35,011 nt of DNA from IMCC26207 sp037141255 (lineage in GTDB: Bacteria; Actinomycetota; Acidimicrobiia; Acidimicrobiales; Microtrichaceae), in assembly GCA_037141255.1 (NCBI GenBank), contig JBAXCX010000013.1, positions 1 to 35,011 of the forward strand. Reading direction: 5' to 3'. The notes below the pieces were generated by a model, which made no database searches, was not told the DNA's origin, and was given only the letters and a program-made list of their open reading frames with translations. Of the stretch, positions 1 to 7,490 are shown piece after piece. Position 1 is the stretch's first letter. Each line of letters begins with the position of its first letter. Both the position numbers and the translations under genes were made by a program.

Positions 1-2
1 TA

Positions 3-611
3 GCTAGGACTAGCGGGCTCAACGTCACTACAGGAACCCTGAGCGATGTGCACGAAGCCGCTCACTCATTTGATGCGATCACGATGTGGGACATCGTGGA
101 ACACGTTCCCGACCCAATCGCACTGCTGAGTCAGGCGCGCGAACTGCTTTCCGAAAGCGGCTGGCTCTGGTTGACGACCCCAAACGTCGACGGGCTGTTT
201 CCCCAAGCCTCGCTTCGAGTAGCCAGCCGCGTCGACAAGTCGCCACACCCAGAACCGCCGTATCACCTGATGCAGTTCTCTGAGCAAACAATCACCGATG
301 CCCTACATCGAGCAGGGTTCGAGCAAGTGGTCGTGAAACAACAGAGCATTCCTCTGAGTTACAGCTTTGGGTCACTCCAGAAAATGCTGACCGATCCCAG
401 GCGACTCGTCTACGCAGCGGCCTTTGCACCACTTGCATTTCTTGGACCGCTGATCGGAAGGGGGGAGACGATGCTCATCGCAGCGAAACCGGCTGCACAA
501 CAAGCCCCAATCGACCTGCGCCAAGAAGAAGACCTAACTGATCTCACCGAGACAGCAACCACTCCACACCTTGAAACGCTCGATACCCCAAGTAAATCAC
601 CACAGCTATAA
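3..611 (+). CDS. Class I SAM-dependent methyltransferase, C-terminal part (5' truncated by window edge)
   Basis: The reading frame is open from base 3, so the gene begins outside the window and the GTG at 48 is internal. The visible part has the second half of a Rossmann methyltransferase: an FDAITMWDIVEHVPDP stretch (motif IV region with the acidic/EH pair typical of Methyltransf_11/23 proteins), then a GWLWLTTPN strand and a PPYHLMQFSEQ segment. The GxGxG SAM-binding loop would lie upstream of the window. The C-terminus has a hydrophobic patch (AAAFAPLAFLGPLIGRG) and a T/P-rich tail. Such proteins methylate small molecules, lipids or sugars; the substrate cannot be told from sequence. The last 68 bp overlap convergently with the small minus-strand gene that follows. 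Confidence 0.8.
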   Translation, partial: ARTSGLNVTTGTLSDVHEAAHSFDAITMWDIVEHVPDPIALLSQARELLSESGWLWLTTPNVDGLFPQASLRVASRVDKSPHPEPPYHLMQFSEQTITDALHRAGFEQVVVKQQSIPLSYSFGSLQKMLTDPRRLVYAAAFAPLAFLGPLIGRGETMLIAAKPAAQQAPIDLRQEEDLTDLTETATTPHLETLDTPSKSPQL

Positions 612-792
612 GCAGTAGCCAGAAATGCCAAGGAACCTTTGGGTCCTTCTCTTCTTCTCTCGGAGGCGCATCCGATTGAATCAGAGTGGGCGCATCCTCG
701 GGGTTGGCCACATGGTGACCCTCGGGGCAATCGCCTTCGGCAGAGAGCGTGGAAGGCGTATAAAAACGATCGCAAGGTTCGCAATATGGCAT
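544..792 (-). CDS. Small zinc-ribbon-like single-pass membrane protein (82 aa)
   Basis: The N-terminus holds CxxC (Cys4, Cys7) followed by CPEGHH (Cys22, His26/27), a layout suggesting a small zinc-binding knuckle. An acidic, proline-rich linker follows, then one hydrophobic helix at about residues 54-73 (WHFWLLLIAVVIYLGY). ATG at 792 lies 14 nt after the carboxyltransferase stop, with a GAGG a short way upstream, so the two are probably cotranscribed. The order suggests a cytosolic zinc knuckle anchored by a C-terminal tail. I do not recognise a named family. The ORF is supported by its coherent composition and operon position; its 3' end overlaps the convergent methyltransferase gene. Confidence 0.65.
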   Translation of the reverse strand: MPYCEPCDRFYTPSTLSAEGDCPEGHHVANPEDAPTLIQSDAPPREEEKDPKVPWHFWLLLIAVVIYLGYRAFQGVEWLLSR

Positions 793-806
793 GAGTTGAC
801 CAGACC

Positions 807-2354
807 TCAGACTGGTGGAACGCCGTGGCGACGTGATGAGAAATGTCGGTTCTTGCCTGAAGCCCGAAGCAGCCTGCGATGGACCTCGGAGCGAAGATCC
901 TCCCAGTTGACGATCCCGTCGATTACTAACTCCGAAGCTAGTCGCAGCAGATCAACGTCCTCTTCATAGAGGCGGCGTTGTTCCATCACAAAGGCCTCAC
1001 GCTCAACTAAGTCTTCGATAGCGGCGATCTTGTTAGCAAACACGGCGTTCACCGCAGCTTCAGGACCCATCACTGCAATCTTGGCAGTAGGAAGTGCCAA
1101 CGTGGCCTCTGGCTCGAAGGCCGGGCCGCTCATTGCGTACAACCCGGCACCGTAGGCTTTGCGAACGACAACCGAAATTTTGGGCACAGTTGCCTCGGAC
1201 ACGGCGGTGATCATCTTTGCGCCGTGACGAATAATTCCTTCGCGTTCCACCTGAGTGCCGATCATGAACCCCGGCACATCAGCCAAGAAAATCAACGGGA
1301 CGTTGAACGCGTCGCAGAGCCAAATGAATCGAGCAGCTTTGTCGGCCGAATCAGTAAAGATCACGCCGCCCTTATGCATCGGGTTGTTCGCAACGATTCC
1401 GACTGGGCGACCTACAAGCAGCCCAAAACCGATCAACATCTCTGGGGCGAAGAGCGGCTTGATCTCGAAGAAGGATTCGGCGTCGAGTAGTCCCTCGAGC
1501 ACATCGTGCATGTCGTAGCCCATCGACTCCTCGGCGGGAACGATCTGAGGATTCAACTCTCGGCTGGGAGGGGTCGCCTCGTAAACCGGCGGGTCCTCGG
1601 TCCAACGAGTGGGCAGATACGTCAGGTAGGCCCGGGCCTGTTCAATTGCGTCTTCGTCGTCCTCGGCAAGATTGTCTCCGCAGCCAGACACGGTGGCGTG
1701 CATGCGGGCGCCCCCTGTCTCTTCGAGCGTCGCGATCTCGCCGATGACCATCTCGGCCATGCGCGGAGACCCCAAATACATCGACGCGTTGCCCTCGACC
1801 ATGATCACGATGTCGGTAAACGCCGGAATATAGGCACCACCGGCAGCTGAGGGGCCGAATAGACAACAGACTTGGGGAACCTTTCCAGAGAGCCTGACCT
1901 GGTTATAGAAAATGCGTCCCGCTCCACGCCTGCCTGGGAACAGTTCAACCTGATCAGTGATGCGCGCACCAGCCGAGTCCACCAACCACACCACGGGAAG
2001 CTCATCACGAAGGGCAGTCTCGGTAAGCCGCACAATCTTCTCAACCGTACGAGCGCCCCAAGAACCAGCCTTGACCGTTGGGTCATTGGCCATGATGCAC
2101 ACGGGTCGGCCGTCAACCAATCCAACTCCGGTAACCACACCGTCGGCCGGAAGGTTCGGATCCATCTCTGGGCCATAGGCGCTGTTCGCCAGCAACTGAT
2201 CCTCGACAAAGCTGCCCTCGTCGCAGAGCAGATCAATGCGATCGCGCACAAACAGTTTGTTCTGCTTGGCCAGCTTTTCGGCGCCTGATTCAAGGTTTCC
2301 CTGAAGGGCCCGAGCCGTGGCCTGCTCGATGCGATGTACCTGATTCTCCGTCAT
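807..2354 (-). CDS. Acyl-CoA carboxylase carboxyltransferase (beta) subunit
   Basis: A 515-aa protein of the biotin-dependent carboxyltransferase family (PccB/MccB/AccD-like). It transfers carboxyl from carboxybiotin to an acyl-CoA such as propionyl-, acetyl- or methylcrotonyl-CoA. Two crotonase-fold halves are visible. The N half has GRPVCIMANDPTVKAGSWG, VDSAGARITDQ and GPSAAGGAYIPAF, the glycine-rich acyl-CoA oxyanion region. The C half has GRPVGIVANNP, FLADVPGFMIG and RKAYGAGLYAMSGPAFEP. ATG at 2354 fits the family N-terminus. No biotin carboxylase or biotin-carrier gene lies in the window, so the partner subunit must be elsewhere. Substrate cannot be assigned from motifs alone. The gene lies 57 nt after the FKBP lipoprotein gene on the same strand. 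Confidence 0.9.
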   Translation of the reverse strand: MTENQVHRIEQATARALQGNLESGAEKLAKQNKLFVRDRIDLLCDEGSFVEDQLLANSAYGPEMDPNLPADGVVTGVGLVDGRPVCIMANDPTVKAGSWGARTVEKIVRLTETALRDELPVVWLVDSAGARITDQVELFPGRRGAGRIFYNQVRLSGKVPQVCCLFGPSAAGGAYIPAFTDIVIMVEGNASMYLGSPRMAEMVIGEIATLEETGGARMHATVSGCGDNLAEDDEDAIEQARAYLTYLPTRWTEDPPVYEATPPSRELNPQIVPAEESMGYDMHDVLEGLLDAESFFEIKPLFAPEMLIGFGLLVGRPVGIVANNPMHKGGVIFTDSADKAARFIWLCDAFNVPLIFLADVPGFMIGTQVEREGIIRHGAKMITAVSEATVPKISVVVRKAYGAGLYAMSGPAFEPEATLALPTAKIAVMGPEAAVNAVFANKIAAIEDLVEREAFVMEQRRLYEEDVDLLRLASELVIDGIVNWEDLRSEVHRRLLRASGKNRHFSSRRHGVPPV

Positions 2355-2411
2355 GGACGTCCCATCACTTGCCAGTTTTCTTGTCTGCAGACACAGCAGA
2401 GATCAGATCAA

Positions 2412-2930
2412 TTACGAATCAATCGAGATGAGGTCCACGGTAAACACCAGCGTTTCGTTTGGTGCAATTCCGCTACCAGGGGGAGGATTAGCGCCGTAGG
2501 CCTGGTCACCTGGAATAACCAAGGTTCGCCGGCCGCCCTCTTTCATGCCAACGAGTCCGGTTCCCCAACCTGCAATCACCTGATTGAGACCAAAGCTGAT
2601 TGGCTCGCCACGCGACCAAGAAGAGTCGAAGACCTTGCCAGTAGACGCAGATGCACCCGTGTAGTGAACAGTGACAGTGTCACCTGGTTTGACGGCCTCG
2701 CCGGTGCCAACCACATCATCGACAATGACGAGTTCTGTAACTGGATCAGTGGCCTTCAGCGTTGGTTCGCCGCGATCTTCTGCGACAACCAAGAACTCGC
2801 TCTTTGCAGTCGTCGTTGTTGACGAGTCGGCTGAGTCTGAATCGCTAGAACATGCTCCAAGGAGCACAACTGCACAGCACAGCGAGGCTGCGCCCAACAT
2901 TGACCGAACTGAACGGGTAGAACTTTTCAC
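2412..2930 (-). CDS. FKBP-type peptidyl-prolyl cis-trans isomerase, lipoprotein
   Basis: A 172-aa protein. GTG at 2930 is chosen because a GGAG sits 6 nt upstream and this start gives a clean lipoprotein signal: a basic N-terminus, a hydrophobic core and lipobox L-G-A-C (Cys27). A Ser/Thr/Asp-rich tether follows. The rest is one FKBP domain with VHYTG, FDSSWSRGEPISF, VIAGWGTGLVGMKEGGRR, IPGDQAYG and an LVFTVDL end, retaining most of the usual hydrophobic pocket. It should catalyse proline isomerisation on the outer face of the membrane. It lies 26 nt after a cytosolic FKBP gene of very similar sequence, so the pair looks like a tandem duplication with relocalisation of one copy. Confidence 0.88.
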   Translation of the reverse strand: MKSSTRSVRSMLGAASLCCAVVLLGACSSDSDSADSSTTTTAKSEFLVVAEDRGEPTLKATDPVTELVIVDDVVGTGEAVKPGDTVTVHYTGASASTGKVFDSSWSRGEPISFGLNQVIAGWGTGLVGMKEGGRRTLVIPGDQAYGANPPPGSGIAPNETLVFTVDLISIDS

Positions 2931-2956
2931 GTCACACTCCACTGCTTTGGTGGCGC

Positions 2957-3352
2957 TTAGCGCCAAGAAACGTCAACAAGATCAACGGTAAAGACAAGCG
3001 TCTCATTTGGCGCAATGCCTGCTCCGGGAGGAGGGTTGGGCCCGTACGCCATCGCACCTGGAATCACCAGGGTTCGGCGGCCTCCAACCTTCATTCCGAG
3101 CAGGCCCTCACTCCAACCTTGGATTACCCCATTGAGCAGAAAGCTAATGGGTGCTCCGCGATCCCAAGAGGCGTCAAACTGGCTGCCCGAGGATGCAGAA
3201 ACGCCGACGTAATGCGCGGTCACTGTTGCTCCAACTGTGACTTCGTCACCCTCGCCGATGACCTCGTCAGTAATGACGAGTTCGGTGACTGCATCTGTTG
3301 CCGACAGCTGTGGTTTGCCGCGGGCTTCGATCTGTTCTTGTACTTGACTCAC
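2957..3352 (-). CDS. FKBP-type peptidyl-prolyl cis-trans isomerase, cytosolic
   Basis: 131 aa with a single FKBP domain and no signal peptide. GTG at 3352 is preferred over the ATG at 3412 because AAGGAG stands 6 nt upstream. FKBP hallmarks are AHYVGVSASSG, FDASWDRGAPISF, VIQGWSEGLLGMKVGGRR, IPGAMAYGPNPPPG and LVFTVDL. The segment before the domain (TDAVTELVITDEVIGEGDEV) closely matches the lipoprotein paralogue downstream. Expected role: cytosolic prolyl isomerase or chaperone. It starts 81 nt after the der stop and could belong to a der-FKBP-FKBP-carboxyltransferase transcript. Confidence 0.88.
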   Translation of the reverse strand: MSQVQEQIEARGKPQLSATDAVTELVITDEVIGEGDEVTVGATVTAHYVGVSASSGSQFDASWDRGAPISFLLNGVIQGWSEGLLGMKVGGRRTLVIPGAMAYGPNPPPGAGIAPNETLVFTVDLVDVSWR

Positions 3353-3413
3353 GTGAAACTCCTTGGCGAACACTCGCCCTAGGTGCTGGCTGATCCAGCT
3401 AGAGATTGGCAAC

Positions 3414-3433
3414 GGGTTCCTATGGTAGAACCC
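3414..3433. other. Short inverted repeat directly after der
   Basis: GGGTTC and GAACCC arms (6 bp, extendable by a wobble pair) flank an 8-nt loop, ending one base from the der stop codon. A second small hairpin (GCTGG/CCAGC) lies at 3385-3399. Neither is followed by a T-run on the minus strand, so they are not classical intrinsic terminators. They may attenuate or stabilise the message between der and the FKBP genes. Confidence 0.35.
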
Positions 3434-4753
3434 TCAGTCCCCTCGGCGGCGAACCCGTAGCTTGATTGGTGTCGCCGGCAAGTGAAATTCATCTCTGATC
3501 TGTCGCTCGATATAGCGCAGATAGCTTGCCGGGACGATCTTGTTGGTAAAGAGCGTAAAGGTTGGAGGATCGGTAGCGCCCTGAGTGGCGTAGAGGATCC
3601 GGCCGCCGTGTGGAGCCGGCTGAGCCTGCTGTGCACGGCGAATCAGGTCGTTGACTTTACGAGTCGGAATCCGGGTCTCATACTGCGAGATTGCCTCACC
3701 AAGCGCCGGAAGCAGACGGTGCACTCCCCTGCCATTGAGCGCAGAAACTCGTAGCACTGCCGCATCACCCAGAAAGTGCATCTTCTGTCCCATCTGGTAC
3801 AGCACGTCCTGGCGAGCTGCTTCATCAAGGAGTTCCCACTTGTTGAGTACCACGATGATTGGGCACCCTGCACCGTCAACCCGCTCGGCTAGCCGCTGAT
3901 CTTGGTGGGTGATCCCCTCTGTTGCGTCGATGACGAGCAACGCCACGTTTGCCTTATCAACGGATTTCAACGCCCGCACCATCGAGAAGTACTCGGTGCC
4001 GTCATCAATTCGTGACTTGCGGCGCATACCTGCTGTGTCAATGAAGCGCAGAGGCCCCACCTCGGTCTCGACCACAGTATCGACACTGTCTCGGGTGGTT
4101 CCCGGCATGTCGTGCACGACGGCGCGGTCCTCGCCGATCAGGCGGTTGAACAGAGTTGACTTGCCGACATTGGGACGACCGACCAATGCAATAGAGGTGA
4201 TCCCGTCATCATTTTCAGCTGCGATTTCTTCTTCAGTGGGCTCAGGCTCAGGGAGGAACGCAATGATCTGATCCAACATGTCACCAGTCCCGCGACCGTG
4301 CAAAGCAGAGATTCCGATCGGGTCGCCGAGGCCAAGTGAGAGAAGCTCCCACACCCCAGCCTCGTGACGTTGGTCGTCCACCTTGTTTGCAATTAACAGG
4401 ACAGGAGCGGTGGCCTGACGCAACAGTTCGCCCACGCTCGCATCCTCGTCGGTAACACCAATAGCGGCATCAACAACGAACAGAATCACGGCAGCTTCTT
4501 TGATCGCCTGCTCGGATTGGCGGCTGACCTTCTTGTCGAGGGAGTTACCTCCAACCATCCAACCGCCCGTGTCGACAAGGCGAAACTCATAACCCAGCCA
4601 CTCGGCCTGAACCTCTTTGCGGTCGCGGGTCACCCCGGATTTCTCTTCGACAATTGCAATGCGTCGGCCAAGAATCCGGTTCATCAAGGTGGACTTGCCA
4701 ACATTGGGTCGTCCCACAATGGCAACAAGTGGAAGCCGGTCAGTGCTCGTCAT
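3434..4753 (-). CDS. der: Ribosome biogenesis GTPase Der (EngA)
   Basis: 439 aa, normal length for the family. There are two tandem GTPase domains: G1 P-loops GRPNVGKST at residues 14-22 and 192-200, G3 DTGGW and DTAGM, and G4 NKVD and NKWE. A C-terminal KH-like domain ends in the basic RVRRRGD tail. Der is an essential GTPase acting in 50S subunit maturation. The ATG start overlaps the stop of the upstream DUF512 gene by one base (TGATG), which implies translational coupling. In many actinobacteria der lies directly after or is fused to cmk; here cmk lies about 4.5 kb away. Confidence 0.97.
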   Translation of the reverse strand: MTSTDRLPLVAIVGRPNVGKSTLMNRILGRRIAIVEEKSGVTRDRKEVQAEWLGYEFRLVDTGGWMVGGNSLDKKVSRQSEQAIKEAAVILFVVDAAIGVTDEDASVGELLRQATAPVLLIANKVDDQRHEAGVWELLSLGLGDPIGISALHGRGTGDMLDQIIAFLPEPEPTEEEIAAENDDGITSIALVGRPNVGKSTLFNRLIGEDRAVVHDMPGTTRDSVDTVVETEVGPLRFIDTAGMRRKSRIDDGTEYFSMVRALKSVDKANVALLVIDATEGITHQDQRLAERVDGAGCPIIVVLNKWELLDEAARQDVLYQMGQKMHFLGDAAVLRVSALNGRGVHRLLPALGEAISQYETRIPTRKVNDLIRRAQQAQPAPHGGRILYATQGATDPPTFTLFTNKIVPASYLRYIERQIRDEFHLPATPIKLRVRRRGD

Positions 4754-6210
4754 CAGGCATCCGTTTCTGAGCTAGGAGTTCGGTTGTCCGTCAATGGCTC
4801 AAGCGCTTCTCGCAGAGCAACGCCGTCAGTAGGAATAATTTCAACGGGTCGTGGCAAGTCTGCAGGGGTGAGTCCATCTAGGAAGCGGCCTTGAGATAAA
4901 CACACATCGGGCAGCAAGTAACGATGCCCGACAGGCTCCAGAGCCAGCACTCGCTGTAAATCCTCTCCCACCATGAGACCAGCCACAGAGATGTTGCCAC
5001 CGAAGAACTGATTGTCGACAGTAACGATGCGCACATCTGTCCTGTTTAGGGTGCTGAGCAAAGGAGCTAGGACTTGCGCCCCATACTCACCAGTCAGAAT
5101 GCCGACTGGAGCAGTTCGTCTGGGTAGCAACTGCAGAAGTGTTTGACCGCCCTCGGACTCATGCACAGTTCGCGGAGCGCGATACCCCACTGCCGGGGCA
5201 CCATCAACGGACGCAAAAAAGCCGGGCTGAACGCCGATTCCCTCTGCTGCCCCGCCATGGAATTCCATTTCAAAGGCTCGAGCCATTCCGATGCCATCCT
5301 CGTGCATGGAAAAATCGCCGTAGGTGCCTGCGGGTGGAAACGGCATTCCTGCCAGCAAGTAGTACTCATCTGCGGCGAACACCATGCGTCGGCCAATCGC
5401 TGCAAGAAAAACCTCTTGCCACGCGTCGACTGTCTCGACCACAAATCTGGCTTCTTCTTGGGTGTGCGCCCGCATGCGCTTTTCGGAACTGTAGGAACTC
5501 ACTCCGAGCGGGACCACCGCAACATCGGCAAGCTCTGGGTACTCATCAAGCACACCACATAGCGTGTCGACCAGCGCCGCCCCGTCGTTGACGCCCGGGC
5601 AGACCACGACTTGCCCGTGCACCTGTATCTGATGATCCAACAGGGCCCGAAGCCACCGCAGACTCATCGCAGCGCGCCGATTTCGCAGCATCTCAGTGCG
5701 AAGTTCGGGGTTGGTTGCGTGAATGCTCACATAGAGCGGCGACAATCCCTCGGTCACCACGCGCTCAAGATCGGCCTCGGTGAATCGCGTAAGTGTCGTG
5801 AAGTTCCCGTAGAGGAACGAGAGTCGGTAATCATCGTCCTTCAGGTACAAGCTGCGTCGCATCCCAGGAGGAAGCTGATAGATGAAGCAAAACTCGCAGT
5901 GGTTATCGCAGGTGCGCACCTCATCAAACACGGGGGAATCGATCTCGATACCCAGCGGAGTGCCCGGAGGTTTCAGCACGTCAAAGGTCAGTTCCAGCCC
6001 ATCCCTCAAAAGATCAAGCGAGACCTCGATCTCATCGGTCAGCACCCTGTACTCAATGATGTCGCGAACAGGTCGACCATCCACCGCAATGACCTGATCT
6101 CCCGGAAGGATCCCAAGCAGGTCTGCCGGAGATCCAGATGTCACTGCGACAATAGTTGCAACTGATGATGCAGCAGCAGGGCTCGATTCAAGGGCTGAGG
6201 GGGATTGCAT
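4753..6210 (-). CDS. DUF512 family protein: PDZ plus radical-SAM-like Fe-S domain
   Basis: 485 aa. Residues about 17-80 form a PDZ-like domain (SGSPADLLGILPGDQVIAVDG). It is followed by a cysteine cluster CxxxCxxC (Cys101, Cys105, Cys108, in CDNHCEFCFIYQLPPGMR), a radical-SAM-type Fe-S motif. Next come YLKDDDYRLSFLYGNFTTLT and YVSIHATNPELR, then the C-terminal DUF512 domain with LTGEYGAQVL and VNNQFFGG-like VDNQFFGGNI stretches. This architecture is known from Firmicutes, cyanobacteria and actinobacteria but has no established function. It is translationally coupled to der. ATG at 6210 has no good Shine-Dalgarno, and a TAGCAT box lies 9 nt upstream, so the mRNA may be nearly leaderless. Confidence 0.88.
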   Translation of the reverse strand: MQSPSALESSPAAASSVATIVAVTSGSPADLLGILPGDQVIAVDGRPVRDIIEYRVLTDEIEVSLDLLRDGLELTFDVLKPPGTPLGIEIDSPVFDEVRTCDNHCEFCFIYQLPPGMRRSLYLKDDDYRLSFLYGNFTTLTRFTEADLERVVTEGLSPLYVSIHATNPELRTEMLRNRRAAMSLRWLRALLDHQIQVHGQVVVCPGVNDGAALVDTLCGVLDEYPELADVAVVPLGVSSYSSEKRMRAHTQEEARFVVETVDAWQEVFLAAIGRRMVFAADEYYLLAGMPFPPAGTYGDFSMHEDGIGMARAFEMEFHGGAAEGIGVQPGFFASVDGAPAVGYRAPRTVHESEGGQTLLQLLPRRTAPVGILTGEYGAQVLAPLLSTLNRTDVRIVTVDNQFFGGNISVAGLMVGEDLQRVLALEPVGHRYLLPDVCLSQGRFLDGLTPADLPRPVEIIPTDGVALREALEPLTDNRTPSSETDA

Positions 6211-6219
6211 GGCCTCGCA

Positions 6220-6225
6220 ATGCTA
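6220..6225 (-). promoter_or_regulatory. Candidate -10 box for the DUF512-der transcript
   Basis: TAGCAT (fits TAnnnT) lies 9 nt before the ATG at 6210 on the minus strand. No convincing -35 element is seen at 16-18 nt. If real, transcription would start within a few bases of the start codon. The 92-bp divergent gap also has a TATGGT (6272-6277, plus strand) that could serve the lipoprotein gene on the other side. Confidence 0.35.
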
Positions 6226-6302
6226 CTAGACAGCACCCTGATGGACCTCGGGCGCGTTTCCGTGCAAAACTTATGGTTTGAATGGCGACGGGGAGATGTG
6301 AG

Positions 6303-7463
6303 ATGAAAAGAACCGGCTTTGGAACCTTTTCGGTGCTTGCGGTAGTGCTTGTATTGGCCGCTGCTTGCGTACCGGCTCCGCCCCAGCCTGCGACGGGCAT
6401 CAACCCAAACTCAGCACCTCGAGCGGGAGAGGCTGCCTATGCACAGCACGGACCCTTCGAGGTTGGCGTGACTACGTTGCAGATGTCTGATCGCAAAGTA
6501 GAGGTCTGGTATCCGGTCAACCCGCAAGACATTGGGACAGCTCCCCGAGACGAATACTTCATTCGCGATTACGTCAGCACTGCGTTCGACAAGTTACTCC
6601 CGGCCGATGTGAATCCACCCTTTGTTACGGATGCAACCCGCGACGTTCCAGCTAGTGACGGTGGTCCGTTTCCGCTTGTGCTGTTCTCACACGGATTTGC
6701 TAGCTATCGCACGCAGTCAACTTCACTCACGACTCACCTGGCGAGTTGGGGGTTTGTGGTGATCTCTCCGGACTATTTGGAGCGGGGATTGCGAAGCGTG
6801 CTGGGTGAGCCTCCAGCTTCACCTCGCGCAGATACGACTATCGCTGATGAGGCAATCAGCTTGATTCGTTCTGAGAATCTGAGTGCAGGCGGGCCTCTTG
6901 AGGGCCGCGTTGACTCCACCTCGGTCTATCCCATTGGCCATTCCGCAGGCGGCGGCACCTCGCTTCGTTTGCTGGAGCGAGCGGATGTTCATTCGGTTAT
7001 TCCCATGGCCTCTGGGTACAGCCTGCTTTCACAGTTGAATGGCAGCTTGACCCTTCCTGCAGGAAAGTCCATTGCGTGGATTGGTGGCGTTCGCGACGGG
7101 ATCGCAGCAATTGCTGACATCCGCCGCGGGTTTGATTACACCCCAGGCGAGCGCAAGCTGATAGAGCTTTCGGGTGCTGGCCACAACAATGCCTTTACCG
7201 ATATCTGTGAGATTGGTGAAGGTGGAGTTGCTGCCCTTGCCCTGAGTACTGGCATCCCTATTCCGAGTTCGTTGTTGGCGCTCGGCGATAACGGCTGCAA
7301 GGTTCCCCCGTTCCGAGATTCCCCAGATGTCTGGCCAGAGGTTCGCCACTTTGTGACTGCAGAGCTTCGTTACCGGTCAGGACTCGACGCTCAGCCAGTT
7401 GGTTTAGGAGACCAAGTGCTGACCAGCTTCGACGATATTGCGCGCTACCGTCACAACCCATGA
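6303..7463 (+). CDS. Secreted lipoprotein alpha/beta-hydrolase, PAF-acetylhydrolase/dienelactone-hydrolase-like
   Basis: 386 aa. ATG at 6303 is chosen over 6282 because GGGGAG lies 7 nt upstream. The signal sequence ends in L-A-A-A-C (Cys22), a lipobox, so the enzyme should be lipid-anchored outside the membrane. Alpha/beta-hydrolase features are FPLVLFSHGFASYR (oxyanion region), the nucleophile elbow GHSAGG (Ser214) and a late SGAGHNNAFTD with the likely catalytic His. The layout resembles the plasma PAF-acetylhydrolase II and polyester-hydrolase relatives, which cleave short acyl esters. Substrate is unknown. It is 27 nt upstream of ispH on the same strand, but no functional link is evident. 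Confidence 0.82.
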   Translation: MKRTGFGTFSVLAVVLVLAAACVPAPPQPATGINPNSAPRAGEAAYAQHGPFEVGVTTLQMSDRKVEVWYPVNPQDIGTAPRDEYFIRDYVSTAFDKLLPADVNPPFVTDATRDVPASDGGPFPLVLFSHGFASYRTQSTSLTTHLASWGFVVISPDYLERGLRSVLGEPPASPRADTTIADEAISLIRSENLSAGGPLEGRVDSTSVYPIGHSAGGGTSLRLLERADVHSVIPMASGYSLLSQLNGSLTLPAGKSIAWIGGVRDGIAAIADIRRGFDYTPGERKLIELSGAGHNNAFTDICEIGEGGVAALALSTGIPIPSSLLALGDNGCKVPPFRDSPDVWPEVRHFVTAELRYRSGLDAQPVGLGDQVLTSFDDIARYRHNP

Positions 7464-7490
7464 GTCGAGTTGAACCATGAGCTACCTACC

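Noticed and set aside
3385..3433. Terminator after der
   Set aside because: Hairpins exist but no T-run follows, so listed only as an inverted repeat.
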